Shown: one piece after another, positions 8,206 to 17,953 of the stretch
Layout: each line of letters begins with the position of its first letter
How positions within the stretch are numbered: position 1 is the first letter of the stretch
Assembly (NCBI GenBank): GCA_016190215.1
Contig: JACPRA010000038.1
Span: forward strand, 1-52,527
Source of the DNA: Candidatus Omnitrophota bacterium
Lineage (GTDB): Bacteria > Omnitrophota > Gorgyraeia > Aquiviventales > Aquiviventaceae
Direction of reading: 5' to 3'
Length of the DNA: 52,527 nt
Notes under the pieces: model-generated
Database searches by the model: none
What the model was told of the DNA's origin: nothing
What the model saw: only the letters and a program-made list of their open reading frames with translations
Program-made: the position numbers and the translations under genes

Positions 8206-9246
8206 TCAAAACGGCCCCTTGAACCGCTGCTCGTAGCTGTAAAACGATTCGCCGCTCAGGTCGGTCGGCTCCAGGTCCAGCAGCCGCTCCACGCTGCGGA
8301 TGATGCTCACCGCCGAGGGATAAAAGAGGTTCTCCAGCGGCCGCGTCGTCGGGCACGGCACGTGCGCAAACCCCAGCCGCTCCACCGGCGCCTTCAGGGC
8401 CCCGAAACACCGCGCATGCAACTGCGCGGCCAGCTCCGCGCTGAAGCCGCAGAACGTCCAGTCGTAGTCGGCCACGACGCACCGCCCGGTCTTGGCGACC
8501 GAGGCCGCGATGGGCTCGATGCCCAGCGGGGCGATGCTGCGCGCATCCACCACCTCCAGCTCGATCCCCCGCTTGGCCAGCACCTCGGCCGCTTTCAACG
8601 CTTCAATCGTCATCCAGGAGGTGGCGACCACCGTGGCGTCGCGCCCGATCCGGCGCACCGCCGGCTCGCCCAAGGGCACCTGCAGCCGCTCATCCACCTC
8701 GCCTGGCACGTCATACAGCCAGCGGTGCTCCAAGACCAGCACCGGGTTGTCCTCGCGGATCGCCGTGCGCAGCAGGCTGTAGGCATCCTGCGCGGTGGTC
8801 GGCATCACCACCTTCAGTCCGGGAATATGGCCGAAGACGCCGTGCAACGATTTGCTGTGCTGCGCGGACTGCCCCCAGCCCCGCCCGATGATCGCGCGGA
8901 TCACCAGGGGCACCTGGAGCCGGCCGCCGGTCATGTAGCGCAGGTTGGAGACCATGTTGACGATCTGGTTCATCGCCAAGAGCGTGAAGTCGGCGCGGAT
9001 GTGCACGTGGATCGGCCGCAGCCCGGACAACGCGGCCCCGAGCGCGACCCCGGTCATCGCCTCTTCGGAGAGCGGCGTGCCGAAGCAGCGCGACGCCCCG
9101 AAGCGCTCCACGAGGCCCTGCGTGCTGCCGAAGATGCGCTTGTGGTCCGGCACGTCCAGCCCGAAGACGAAGACGTTCGGGTCCGCGGCCATCTCCTCTT
9201 CCATGGCCCAGGTCAGGGCCCGCCGGTAGGTCACGAGCCGGCTCAT
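8206..9246 (-). CDS. TPP-dependent dehydrogenase/transketolase-like E1 beta subunit
   Basis: MSRLVTYRRALTWAMEEEMAADPNVFVFGLDV...FGTPLSEEAMTGVALGAALSGLRPIHVHIRADF; C-terminal transketolase_C-like. Confidence 0.88.
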   Translation of the reverse strand: MSRLVTYRRALTWAMEEEMAADPNVFVFGLDVPDHKRIFGSTQGLVERFGASRCFGTPLSEEAMTGVALGAALSGLRPIHVHIRADFTLLAMNQIVNMVSNLRYMTGGRLQVPLVIRAIIGRGWGQSAQHSKSLHGVFGHIPGLKVVMPTTAQDAYSLLRTAIREDNPVLVLEHRWLYDVPGEVDERLQVPLGEPAVRRIGRDATVVATSWMTIEALKAAEVLAKRGIELEVVDARSIAPLGIEPIAASVAKTGRCVVADYDWTFCGFSAELAAQLHARCFGALKAPVERLGFAHVPCPTTRPLENLFYPSAVSIIRSVERLLDLEPTDLSGESFYSYEQRFKGPF

Positions 9247-10262
9247 GCGCGCGGCTCCCCGCCCGCGAAGACGTCGCGCAAGAGTTCCTCCGGCGGCGGA
9301 AACGGCGCGGCTTGCGCCGCGGCGATGCTGCGGGAAATCTTGGCCTCCACCGCCTCGGCCGCCGCCTTCAGCGCCTCCGGGGGGCAGCCCTGCTCCCGCA
9401 ACGCGCGCTCGACACGGCGCAGCGGATCCAGGCGCTCGCGCGTGTCCGCGTCGGGGGCGCTGCGATAGCCCGCGTCGAAGTCCTCGCGGTTGCCCACGTG
9501 CTCGAGAAACCGGAAATAGGTCAGGTGCAGCAAGCCCGGGCCGGGGTCCTGGGCCATCGCGCTGAGGACCGAGCGCGTGAGGGCCTGCACCTCGGTCACG
9601 TCGCTGCCGTCGCCGCTGGCGACGTGGCACGTGAAGCCGTTCACCGCTTCGGGGATGGAGCGGAAGCCTTGGCGCTGCGCCGTCGCCGTGTGGATCGCCA
9701 GCCCGTTGTCCTCGCACACGAACAGGACGCGCAGCCGGTGGAGGCAGGCGAAGTTCAGGCTTTCCCAGAAGACGCCTTCTTCCACGGCGCCGTCGCCGAA
9801 GAACACGGCCGTCAACCCGCCGGTGTTTCGATACGATTCGGCGAAGGCCGCGCCCACCGCCACCGGGATCGTGCTGGCCACGACCGCCGAGGTGGCCACC
9901 AAGCCGTGCGCGGGCGACGCCAGGTGCATCGAACCGGCCTTGCCCTTCCCGGCCCCGGTGATTTTGCCGTACAGTTCGCCGAAAAACCCGTCGGTGTCTC
10001 CGCCCGTGACCGTCAAATAGAGCGCGTGGTTGCGGTAGGTGCCGAAGGTCTTGGCCCCGGGCGGCAGGCAGGAGCACACGCCCACCGGAATCGCTTCTTC
10101 GCCGATCCCCAGGTGCACCGGCGTTTTCATCTCATCGTGGTGATATTCCGCGCAAATGGCCTCTTCAGCGCGCCGGATCAGCAGCATCCTGGAGTACAGC
10201 TCGAGCGCTTCCGTCAGGTCCGGCGTCCGGCGGGCCGGCTGCACCGCGCTGGGCAGGGTCAT
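9243..10262 (-). CDS. TPP-dependent dehydrogenase E1 alpha subunit
   Basis: LIRRAEEAICAEYHHDEMKTPVHLGIGEEAIPVG; TPP motif FFGDGAVEEGVFWESLNFA. Confidence 0.9.
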   Translation of the reverse strand: MTLPSAVQPARRTPDLTEALELYSRMLLIRRAEEAICAEYHHDEMKTPVHLGIGEEAIPVGVCSCLPPGAKTFGTYRNHALYLTVTGGDTDGFFGELYGKITGAGKGKAGSMHLASPAHGLVATSAVVASTIPVAVGAAFAESYRNTGGLTAVFFGDGAVEEGVFWESLNFACLHRLRVLFVCEDNGLAIHTATAQRQGFRSIPEAVNGFTCHVASGDGSDVTEVQALTRSVLSAMAQDPGPGLLHLTYFRFLEHVGNREDFDAGYRSAPDADTRERLDPLRRVERALREQGCPPEALKAAAEAVEAKISRSIAAAQAAPFPPPEELLRDVFAGGEPRA

Positions 10263-11584
10263 CGTCCCGCCCCGGCCGCGGCCGGCTCAGCGGCGTCGGT
10301 GGCCTGCGGCAGGACCGGCTCCGGCCGGCCGGCCGAGGAAGCCCGCCGATGCGCGTCCACCAACACCAGCATGGCCAAAATCGCGCCGAACCCCGGCAGC
10401 GACCAGCCCTGCAGCACCCGCGCCGCGATCACGTTTGGATATCCCATCAGCCGCCCCCAAATGCTCATCGGCACGATAAATCCGGACAACAGCACCGCGG
10501 CCACGAGGGCGGCTTTCGTCATCCGGCCCAGCGCGTTGGGATCGCGCAGCCACGCGGCCACGCCGACCGACAGGGCCGGCAGCGCAAACACCAGGTAGTA
10601 CGTATGGGCGTGCGGTGCTGTGATCACCACCAACAGCAGGAGGAACGCCATTTCCATGTCCAGCAGCGGGCTGCGGCGCGCGCGCCACAGCCACCACCAC
10701 CCGGCCAGGAAGACCGTCCCGCGCAGCGCGAGGCCGACCGGCCACAAGACCGCCCCCAATTGCACCGGCGGATTGGTGAGGTCCGGATTGAAGACGGTAA
10801 ACATCTTGTAGAGAATGCCGGAGAGGGCCTGGTTGGAATAGGAGGTGGGCACCCATTCGGCTTGGAACCCGCCGATGACGACGCGCATGGTCAGCGAATT
10901 CTCAAACCCGAGCAGCCATTGCCCCAGCCCGGCGAGCGCCAGCAGCACGGCCAGCGCGGTCCAGCCCGCTTTGCGGAACCCCTTCAGAAACAGGTACGGC
11001 ACCAAGATCGCCGGCAGGAATTTCGTCATGGCCGCGATACCGATCGCCGCCCCGGCCAGCCCTTCCCGGCCGCGCCGCAACGCCCACAGCGAGGCGGTGA
11101 TGAGGCAGAGCTCCAGCACCTCGATCTCCCGGCCGGCGAGCGTTTCCACGAAGGGAAAATAGTTCAGCCACACGCAGGCCAGCAGCAGCCACGCCGCCGG
11201 CCTGGGGCGCGGGCCCAGCAGCAGCCGGACCCACAGCGCGAACGCCGCCGCCGCCAGCGCATAATCGATCCACAGCACCACGACCATCGCGTGCTGCTTG
11301 GTCGGAGCGAGCATCAGCGGCACCGTCAGGAAATGCAGCACCGGCCCGTAGTTCCAAATGTCCGTGGATTGCACGAACCAGGGGACCAGCCATTCCTTGC
11401 TCAGCCAGGGCCAGCGCTTCGCAGCATCGAAGATGAGCGGCCCGGGGAACGCCGAGCGGAAATCCCCGCCGCCTGATCCCATGGCATCCAGGACGCCGCT
11501 CTTGAGAAAGTGGACCAGCGAATAGGCCACAAGCAGCCCCAGGGCGGCGCGGAGCAACCACCGGTGCCGGGTGATCGCGCTCAT
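10259..11584 (-). CDS. Polytopic membrane protein, GT87/DUF2029-like glycosyltransferase
   Basis: Start MSAITRHRWLLRAALG; many TM segments; KFLPAILVPYLFLKGFRKAG region. Confidence 0.7.
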   Translation of the reverse strand: MSAITRHRWLLRAALGLLVAYSLVHFLKSGVLDAMGSGGGDFRSAFPGPLIFDAAKRWPWLSKEWLVPWFVQSTDIWNYGPVLHFLTVPLMLAPTKQHAMVVVLWIDYALAAAAFALWVRLLLGPRPRPAAWLLLACVWLNYFPFVETLAGREIEVLELCLITASLWALRRGREGLAGAAIGIAAMTKFLPAILVPYLFLKGFRKAGWTALAVLLALAGLGQWLLGFENSLTMRVVIGGFQAEWVPTSYSNQALSGILYKMFTVFNPDLTNPPVQLGAVLWPVGLALRGTVFLAGWWWLWRARRSPLLDMEMAFLLLLVVITAPHAHTYYLVFALPALSVGVAAWLRDPNALGRMTKAALVAAVLLSGFIVPMSIWGRLMGYPNVIAARVLQGWSLPGFGAILAMLVLVDAHRRASSAGRPEPVLPQATDAAEPAAAGAGR

Positions 11585-12594
11585 CGCGCCCCCGTCCGGG
11601 CCATGTACCACTCCAAGGTCTTCGCCAATCCCTGGTCCAAGTCCACCTGGGCTTCGCATCCGGTCAAGCGCGTCAGCTTGCTCGTATCCGGGCAGCGGCG
11701 CGCCACCGAATCCTGCCGCCGCCCCCGCTCCACGATTTCCAGCTCCTCGCCCATGGCGCGCATCACCCGCCGGGCCAGCTCCCGCATCGTCAGCTCCTCG
11801 CGGCTGTTGCCGATGTGCACGATCTCGCCGGCGCACGAGGGCGATGCCGCCGCGGCCCGCGTGGCTTCCACCGCGTCGTCCACGTAGCAGAAGGCGCGGG
11901 TTTCTTCTCCGCCGTAAATCGAGAACGGGTGCTCGCGCGCGTGCACCCGGGCGATGAATTCCGGAATCACGTGCCGCGATCCCATCCGCGGGCCGTAGAT
12001 ATTGTGGTATCGCACCACCGTCCATGGAACCTGGTGCGTCCGGCCGAACTGCTCGCAGAGCACCTCACCCATGAACTTGCTCGTGCCGTAGGAAAACCGC
12101 GTCGGGGTCGGCTGCGGGAACACCACGGGCACGCGCTCATCCGTCGGCAGCCGCAGGACCCCGATCGCGTCCGCCCCGGCGTACACTTCCGAGGTGGAGC
12201 TGTAGAGCAGCCGTCCCACCCGGATCGCGCTGCGCTGGATGGCGTCGAGCAATTGCACCGTCACCATCACGTTGGTCCGGGCCACGTCGTACGGGCGGTC
12301 GTAAAAGAGCTGCGTGCCGTTGATCGCCGCCAGGTGATACACCACGTCCACCGAAGGCGGGACCAGCTCGCCCAGCGGAACCGGCTCCGTCAAGTTGCAC
12401 GGGTGGATCGACACCCCCGGCTGCCGGCTCAAGGCGTCCAGCGCCTCATCCTGGCGGCCGTCGAGCTTGGCCAGATTATCCAGCACGATGACGCGGTCGC
12501 CCCGCTGCGCGTGGAGGCGCGCGAGGTGATAGCCGATGAAGCCCGCTCCGCCGGTGATCACCACCGTCATCGCGCCGTCTCCCCGGCCCGGCAA
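11581..12594 (-). CDS. NAD-dependent epimerase/dehydratase
   Basis: MTVVITGGAGFIGYHLARLHAQRGDRVIVLDNL; SSTSEVY...YGTSKFMGE. Confidence 0.9.
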   Translation of the reverse strand: MPGRGDGAMTVVITGGAGFIGYHLARLHAQRGDRVIVLDNLAKLDGRQDEALDALSRQPGVSIHPCNLTEPVPLGELVPPSVDVVYHLAAINGTQLFYDRPYDVARTNVMVTVQLLDAIQRSAIRVGRLLYSSTSEVYAGADAIGVLRLPTDERVPVVFPQPTPTRFSYGTSKFMGEVLCEQFGRTHQVPWTVVRYHNIYGPRMGSRHVIPEFIARVHAREHPFSIYGGEETRAFCYVDDAVEATRAAAASPSCAGEIVHIGNSREELTMRELARRVMRAMGEELEIVERGRRQDSVARRCPDTSKLTRLTGCEAQVDLDQGLAKTLEWYMARTGAR

Positions 12595-13406
12595 GAGACC
12601 CCCTCGCCGGAGCGGTCCGCGATCGCGGCGGCATCCAGAAACCGCCGCGCCACCTGCGCCGACGCCGGCATGGGCCGCAACGAGGACACCTTGGCGGCGC
12701 TCACGTCATAGCGGTAGGTCACGGCCTCCGCGCCGGGCGCCAGCCGCGGCGGGACGGGCAGCAATCCGGCCAGGTCGCCCAGCCGCACGCCGCCGATGCC
12801 GGTGACGTTGAAGATCTCGCGGTCAGGCCGCGAGGCCGTCACGGCGTCCAGCGTGTCGGCGATGGTCGCCGTGTCAATCAGCGTCAGCTCGGAGTCCAGG
12901 GACATGTGCAGCGGCTCGCCGCGCATCAGGTCGAAGATCGGCCCCTTGCGCAGCCCCGGCCCCACCACTGTCCCGAGGCGCAGGATCGCCCACCGCGAGG
13001 CGAAGCGCTCCACCAGCCGCTCCGCCACCCACTTATGAAACCCGTAGACGTCCAGTTGCGCCGGATCGATCACCGCGTCCTCGTGATTCTGCGCCGGGTT
13101 CTGCCGGTTCGAATAGACGTCCACCGTGGACAGATAGACGTACAGCTCCGCGCGGATGTCCTGCAGCGAGCGCGCCACGCTGGCCACGCTCTTGTCGAAA
13201 TCCCACACCGGGTCCTGGTGTGCGCGGTAGCGGAAGGTATTCCCGTTGCAGTTGACCACCACGCGCGCCGCAGCGCCCGCCGCCTCCGCGTAGGTCGCGG
13301 AGTTGACGGCGCGGAACGCCGCCCGCCGCCGCTCCAGGTGGCGGCAGAGGGCCGAGCCGATCAGCCCGGTGCCGCCCAGAATCAGGTAGTCCGTCTCAAG
13401 GGCCAC
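12567..13406 (-). CDS. NAD-dependent epimerase/dehydratase (short, RfbD-like)
   Basis: DYLILGGTGLIGSALCRHLERR; STVDVY...YGFHKWVAE. Confidence 0.82.
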   Translation of the reverse strand: MALETDYLILGGTGLIGSALCRHLERRRAAFRAVNSATYAEAAGAAARVVVNCNGNTFRYRAHQDPVWDFDKSVASVARSLQDIRAELYVYLSTVDVYSNRQNPAQNHEDAVIDPAQLDVYGFHKWVAERLVERFASRWAILRLGTVVGPGLRKGPIFDLMRGEPLHMSLDSELTLIDTATIADTLDAVTASRPDREIFNVTGIGGVRLGDLAGLLPVPPRLAPGAEAVTYRYDVSAAKVSSLRPMPASAQVARRFLDAAAIADRSGEGVSCRAGETAR

Positions 13407-14253
13407 CGCCGGCCTCCCCCCTCATCGCGCGCGGCGCGCCGCACCAGCGCGCCAGCCAACGGGCCGGGACGCGCGCCACGCGGTTGCGCAGCAGTGCCAC
13501 CCCGAACCACGGCAGGTACGTCACGATCGCGCGGCCAAGCCTGAAACGGCTCGTCCCATGCCGGCGGTCCCGCCAGACGGTGGGGATCTCCCGCATCTCG
13601 TAGCCCAGCACGTGCGCCTTGGCGACGATTTCCAGCGTCACGCTGAAGCTCTGGGTGCTGCGCAGCCGCAGCGCCTTGAGCATCCGGCCTGAATAGAGCT
13701 TGAAGCTGTTCGTCGGGTCATAGGGCAGCCCGGCCAGCCGGTGCAGCAGCCAGCCGGCCAGCCACGGCACCCAGGCCTTGATCAGGATGGTCCCCGCCAA
13801 GAGCTGTTCGCCGCCCTGGCAGTACCGGGAGGGCACGACGATATCCACCCCCTCCGACATCCAGCGCAGCCAGGCGCTCACCTCGGCCAAATCGTCGGAG
13901 CCGTCGCCCATCACCACGAGCACGGCGGGAGCCGTGGCCTCCTCGAACCCGGTGCGCAGCGCGCCCGAGGGGCCGCGCGCCACCCGGTTCTTCACCGCGC
14001 GCACGTGGGGGCGCGTCTGCGCGAGCCGCCGCACCACGGGCAGGGTCGAATCGTCATCCACGTCGTAGATCACCAGCACCTCATGCGGGGCGGGCACATG
14101 CTCGGCGATGGCCTGCAAGGTCGGCAGCACGTGCTCCCCTTCGCGGTACACCGGCACCACGACGGACACGACCGGCGCCACCGCCGAGGCGGCGGCGCGG
14201 TCCTGATCGCGGCCCTGCGCAGCCGCCGGCGCGGAGATTCCGGAGATCGTCAT
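13396..14253 (-). CDS. Glycosyltransferase family 2 (dolichyl-phosphate-mannose synthase-like)
   Basis: VSVVVPVYREGEHVLPTLQAIAEH...VMGDGSDDLAEV. Confidence 0.88.
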   Translation of the reverse strand: MTISGISAPAAAQGRDQDRAAASAVAPVVSVVVPVYREGEHVLPTLQAIAEHVPAPHEVLVIYDVDDDSTLPVVRRLAQTRPHVRAVKNRVARGPSGALRTGFEEATAPAVLVVMGDGSDDLAEVSAWLRWMSEGVDIVVPSRYCQGGEQLLAGTILIKAWVPWLAGWLLHRLAGLPYDPTNSFKLYSGRMLKALRLRSTQSFSVTLEIVAKAHVLGYEMREIPTVWRDRRHGTSRFRLGRAIVTYLPWFGVALLRNRVARVPARWLARWCGAPRAMRGEAGGGP

Positions 14254-14260
14254 GCGCTCC

Positions 14261-15502
14261 TCACGGCACCATCCGGGGCGCGGGCAGCGGCACCAGGAAT
14301 CTGCCGCCCCGCCGGATGTACTCGCTCTGCTTCAAAAAGAAGTCCAGGTAGTTCCAGCTCAGCAGCAGCGCGCACTCGGGCATGCGCTCCAGGAACTCCT
14401 CCTCGCTGACCACCGGGATGTGCGAGCCGGGGGTCAGCGTCCGCTGCTTCAAGGGGTTCGTCTCGGCGATGCACTCGATCAGCTCCCGCGTCGCGCCCAA
14501 GTAGTTCAGCAAGGTGTTCCCTTTCGCCGGCGCCCCGTAGCCGCCGACCCGCTTGCCGCTGCGCCGCAGCGCGTGGAGCAGCTCCAGCGTTTTGGTTTTC
14601 ACCGCTTCCACCTGGCGGGCGTAATCCTGGTAGCGCTCCAGGCGCGACACGCCCCACGCCGCTTCGTCCTTCAGCATGCCGGCCACGGACGGCTCGACCG
14701 GCCACGGCCCGCCGCGCCGCTGCATGAAGACGCGGATCGCCGGGCCGGACGCGCCGAAGGGCACCCGGACCACGTCGAAGACGTCCAGCCCGTGCCGGGC
14801 CAGGAACGGCGCCATGGGCGTCAGGCTCAGGTAGCAGAGGTGCTCGTGATAGATGGTGTCGAACAAGGTCTGGTCGATCAGGTCGATCAGGTAGGGCGCT
14901 TCCACGATGCACACGCCCTCCGGCGCGAGCAGTGGGGGCAGGCCGTCGGTGAAGCGCCCGATGTCGTCCACGTGGGCGAAGACGTTCGTCGCGGTGACGA
15001 CCTTCGCGGCGCCGAAGCGGCCGACGATCTGCTGCGCCGCCTCCGGGCTGAAGAAGGCGTTCACCACGTCCAGGCCGGACGCGACGGCATGCTGCGCGAC
15101 CTTGGACGGCTCCACCCCGACCCGCACCAGGCCCGGCAGCGCGTAGCCGTGCAGCAGGATGCCGTCGTTGCAGCCGATGTCCGCCACCACGTCGCCCGCG
15201 CGCAGCGCGAAGCGCTCGGTCGCGTGCGCGGCCAGCGTGGCGTAGTGCGTCTTGAGCGCCTTGGAACTGGACGCCAGGTAGACGTAGTCGTCGAAGATGA
15301 GCTCCGGCGGCACGACGTCCAGCAGCTGCGTCAGCCAACAGTCCTGGCACACGTAGACGTCCAGGGGATAGCGCCGCTCGGACGCCACCTGCTCCACCCG
15401 CAGAAAACTGTTGGAGGGCGGGTGCTGCCCCAGCGACAGGAACGCCGCCAGGCGTGTCGAGCCGCAATAGCGGCAGTCGGCGCGCGTGCGGGCGTCGCTC
15501 AT
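14261..15502 (-). CDS. Sugar C-methyltransferase-like class I SAM methyltransferase
   Basis: Zn-binding N-terminus CRYCGSTRL...YVCQDCWLTQL; SAM motif VVADIGCNDGILL; C-terminal GYGAPAKGNTLLNYLG typical of C-methyltransferase family. Confidence 0.86.
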   Translation of the reverse strand: MSDARTRADCRYCGSTRLAAFLSLGQHPPSNSFLRVEQVASERRYPLDVYVCQDCWLTQLLDVVPPELIFDDYVYLASSSKALKTHYATLAAHATERFALRAGDVVADIGCNDGILLHGYALPGLVRVGVEPSKVAQHAVASGLDVVNAFFSPEAAQQIVGRFGAAKVVTATNVFAHVDDIGRFTDGLPPLLAPEGVCIVEAPYLIDLIDQTLFDTIYHEHLCYLSLTPMAPFLARHGLDVFDVVRVPFGASGPAIRVFMQRRGGPWPVEPSVAGMLKDEAAWGVSRLERYQDYARQVEAVKTKTLELLHALRRSGKRVGGYGAPAKGNTLLNYLGATRELIECIAETNPLKQRTLTPGSHIPVVSEEEFLERMPECALLLSWNYLDFFLKQSEYIRRGGRFLVPLPAPRMVP

Positions 15503-16764
15503 GCGGCGCGTCCCTGGCGCGTCAGGCCCCAGCAATCCACCACGTCTCTTCCCTCGAAGGAGAGCTGCCGGTAGGCGGTGTGCGGGCAGCCGATGAACAC
15601 GACGTCGCACCGCAGCGCCTGCGCCGCCGGCACGAAGGACGGGTCGGCGATGTACGGATCGCTGCACAGCACCGTCGCGCCTTCATACTCCAGCAGCTTG
15701 CGCAGCTTGTAGGCCAGCGACTCGCGATGGTCGTCGTTGTCCGCTTTGAACGCCATGCCCAGGATGCCCACCCGGGCGCCGGAGAGCGCGCGGCGCCGCT
15801 TGACCTGCTCGACCAGGAAGTCCGGCAGCGTCTCGTTGAGGAGCATCGCGGCATGGCCCACCGCGAAGTGCTGGCGGTTATACGCGGCCAACTGCATCGT
15901 GTCCTTCAGCAGGCAGGGGCCGGCCGCGAAGCCGGCGGCGGGAAAATCCGCCACGCGCTCGTAGCGGCGCATCATGGCATCCCGGATCCGGTAGAAGTCC
16001 AGCCCCTTCTCCGTGGCCGTCATGTAAAACTGGTTGGCCACGGCGAACTTGATGTAGCGCCACGCGTTGGTGAACAGCTTGGCCAGCTCCGCTTCCACCA
16101 TCCCCAGCTCGATCACTTCCCGGTTGAAGGCGGAAAACACGCGGCGGACGATCGCCAGGGTGCGCGCGTCGCTGGCGGAGATCAGCTGCGGCAGCTCGCC
16201 CAATTCTTTGATGGCCTTCCCCTGGGCGATCCGCTCCGGGCAGAAGCTCACCCCCACCTTCAGGCCCAGCGCGCGCAGCCGTTCTTGAATTTTCTCGGAC
16301 GTCCCGGGAAACAGCGTGCTGCGCAGCACGAGCACCTGGCCGTCGCGCAGCGACGGGCGGATCTGCTCGATGGCGCCGTAGACCTGCGTGAGGTCGGGGT
16401 TCAGGTGATCGTCCAGCGGGGTGCCCACGGTGAGGATGATGACATCGGCCGTCGCCACGTCCTGGTGCGACGAGCTGAACGCCAAAGCCGGGGCGGCCAA
16501 CGCATCCAACAGCGGCTGCGCGCCCTCTTCGAGGAACGGCAGGCGCTTCTGCTTCAGCGCCTCGATCTTGCGCCGGTCATGGTCAATGATCGTCACGGGA
16601 AACCCGTGTGTCGCCAGCACGAGCGAGAGCGGCAGCCCCACGTGCCCCGCCCCGCCGACGACGGCGATCCGCAGCGTGGCGCGGGGCGCGGCCGCGGTCC
16701 GGCCGCCGGCACGGCGCGCCGGCGCGCTGGAACGCTTGCGGGAGGATGCCAGGGTCGCAGGCAT
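15499..16764 (-). CDS. UDP-glucose/GDP-mannose dehydrogenase family protein
   Basis: RIAVVGGAGHVGLPLSLVLATHG; LRSTLFPGTSEKI; GILGMAFKADNDDHRESLAYKL. Confidence 0.9.
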   Translation of the reverse strand: MPATLASSRKRSSAPARRAGGRTAAAPRATLRIAVVGGAGHVGLPLSLVLATHGFPVTIIDHDRRKIEALKQKRLPFLEEGAQPLLDALAAPALAFSSSHQDVATADVIILTVGTPLDDHLNPDLTQVYGAIEQIRPSLRDGQVLVLRSTLFPGTSEKIQERLRALGLKVGVSFCPERIAQGKAIKELGELPQLISASDARTLAIVRRVFSAFNREVIELGMVEAELAKLFTNAWRYIKFAVANQFYMTATEKGLDFYRIRDAMMRRYERVADFPAAGFAAGPCLLKDTMQLAAYNRQHFAVGHAAMLLNETLPDFLVEQVKRRRALSGARVGILGMAFKADNDDHRESLAYKLRKLLEYEGATVLCSDPYIADPSFVPAAQALRCDVVFIGCPHTAYRQLSFEGRDVVDCWGLTRQGRAA

Positions 16765-16772
16765 GGGCGAGC

Positions 16773-17930
16773 TTATGCGCCTCGGAAATGCGACTGGACG
16801 GCCTGGGCGATGAAGTCCAGATCGTCCTCGGTCAAGTATTGGTGCACGCCGAAATGCAGGCCGGTCCGCCCGATCCGCTCCGCCACCGGGAATTGCCCGA
16901 GCCGGTGTCCCAGGAAACTGAAGACCCGGTGCTGGGTAGGCAGCGAGCCGAAGAGCGTCTTGCACTGGATGCCCTGCGCTTCCAGGTGCCGGTACAGGGG
17001 CTCCATCGAGGCGTTCGGGTCGCGCAGCACCAGCGGCACCGCGTGCGGGCAGATGACCTCCCCCGGCCCGTCGCGGTAGAGAAGCAGCCGGTCCTCGAAG
17101 GGTGCCAGCAATTCCCACAGGCGCGTCAAATACCGGCGCCGGGTGGTGAATGTCTGCTCGAACTGCTCCAGCCCTTCCAGGCCGATGGCGGCTTCCAGGT
17201 CGTTCATTTTGGAGTTGTAGCCCACGCGGTCGAAGTGGAAGTAGAGCTGCCCGCCCCGCCGCCCGTGGCTGCGGATCGAGCGGCACAGATCCGCCAGCTC
17301 GCCGTCCTGCGTCACGATCATGCCGCCTTCCCCGCTGCAAATCATGTGGGCCGCGTAAAAGCTGAACATCCCCAGCGACCCGAATGAGCCGACCACCCGC
17401 CCGCGGAGCGTCGCGCCGTGCGCCTCGCAGGCGTCTTCCAGCACCATCAGCTTGTGCCGCCGGGCAATCTCCGTGATCCGGTCCATCGCGCACGGCTTGC
17501 CCATCGTGTGCACCACCTGGATCGCGCGCGTGCGCGGCGTGATCGCCGCCTCGATCAGCTCCGGGTTGATGTTGAGCGTCTCCAGCTCCACGTCCACGAA
17601 GGTCGGCGTCAGTCCGGCGGCGACGATGCAGTTGGCGGACGCGACGAACGACAGCGCCGGGGTGATGACCTCATCCCCGCGCGCGGCGCCGCGGTCCAGC
17701 AGCGTTGACATCGCCACCAACCCCGCGTCCGTGCCGGAGCTGACGGCCACGGCATGGCGGTAGCCGAACTGCTGCGCAAACCGGCGCTCCAATTCCTGCA
17801 CGTTCGGCCCCTCGGACACCCAGTTGCGGTTCAGCGTCTCGTCAATCCGCCGCCGCCCGGCCGGGCCGATCTCGATGTGGCCGAACGTCACCCGGAACGC
17901 GCTTCGCGCCGACGCTGTCTCTGTGGGCAT
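16773..17930 (-). CDS. DegT/DnrJ/EryC1 family aminotransferase (RfbH-like)
   Basis: SEGPNVQELERRFAQQFGYRHAVAVSSGTDAGL; EDACEAHGATLRGRVVGSFGSLGMFSFYAAHMICSGEGGMIVT. Confidence 0.9.
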   Translation of the reverse strand: MPTETASARSAFRVTFGHIEIGPAGRRRIDETLNRNWVSEGPNVQELERRFAQQFGYRHAVAVSSGTDAGLVAMSTLLDRGAARGDEVITPALSFVASANCIVAAGLTPTFVDVELETLNINPELIEAAITPRTRAIQVVHTMGKPCAMDRITEIARRHKLMVLEDACEAHGATLRGRVVGSFGSLGMFSFYAAHMICSGEGGMIVTQDGELADLCRSIRSHGRRGGQLYFHFDRVGYNSKMNDLEAAIGLEGLEQFEQTFTTRRRYLTRLWELLAPFEDRLLLYRDGPGEVICPHAVPLVLRDPNASMEPLYRHLEAQGIQCKTLFGSLPTQHRVFSFLGHRLGQFPVAERIGRTGLHFGVHQYLTEDDLDFIAQAVQSHFRGA

Positions 17931-17953
17931 GGCTCCTCCTGCGAGTGGCATCG

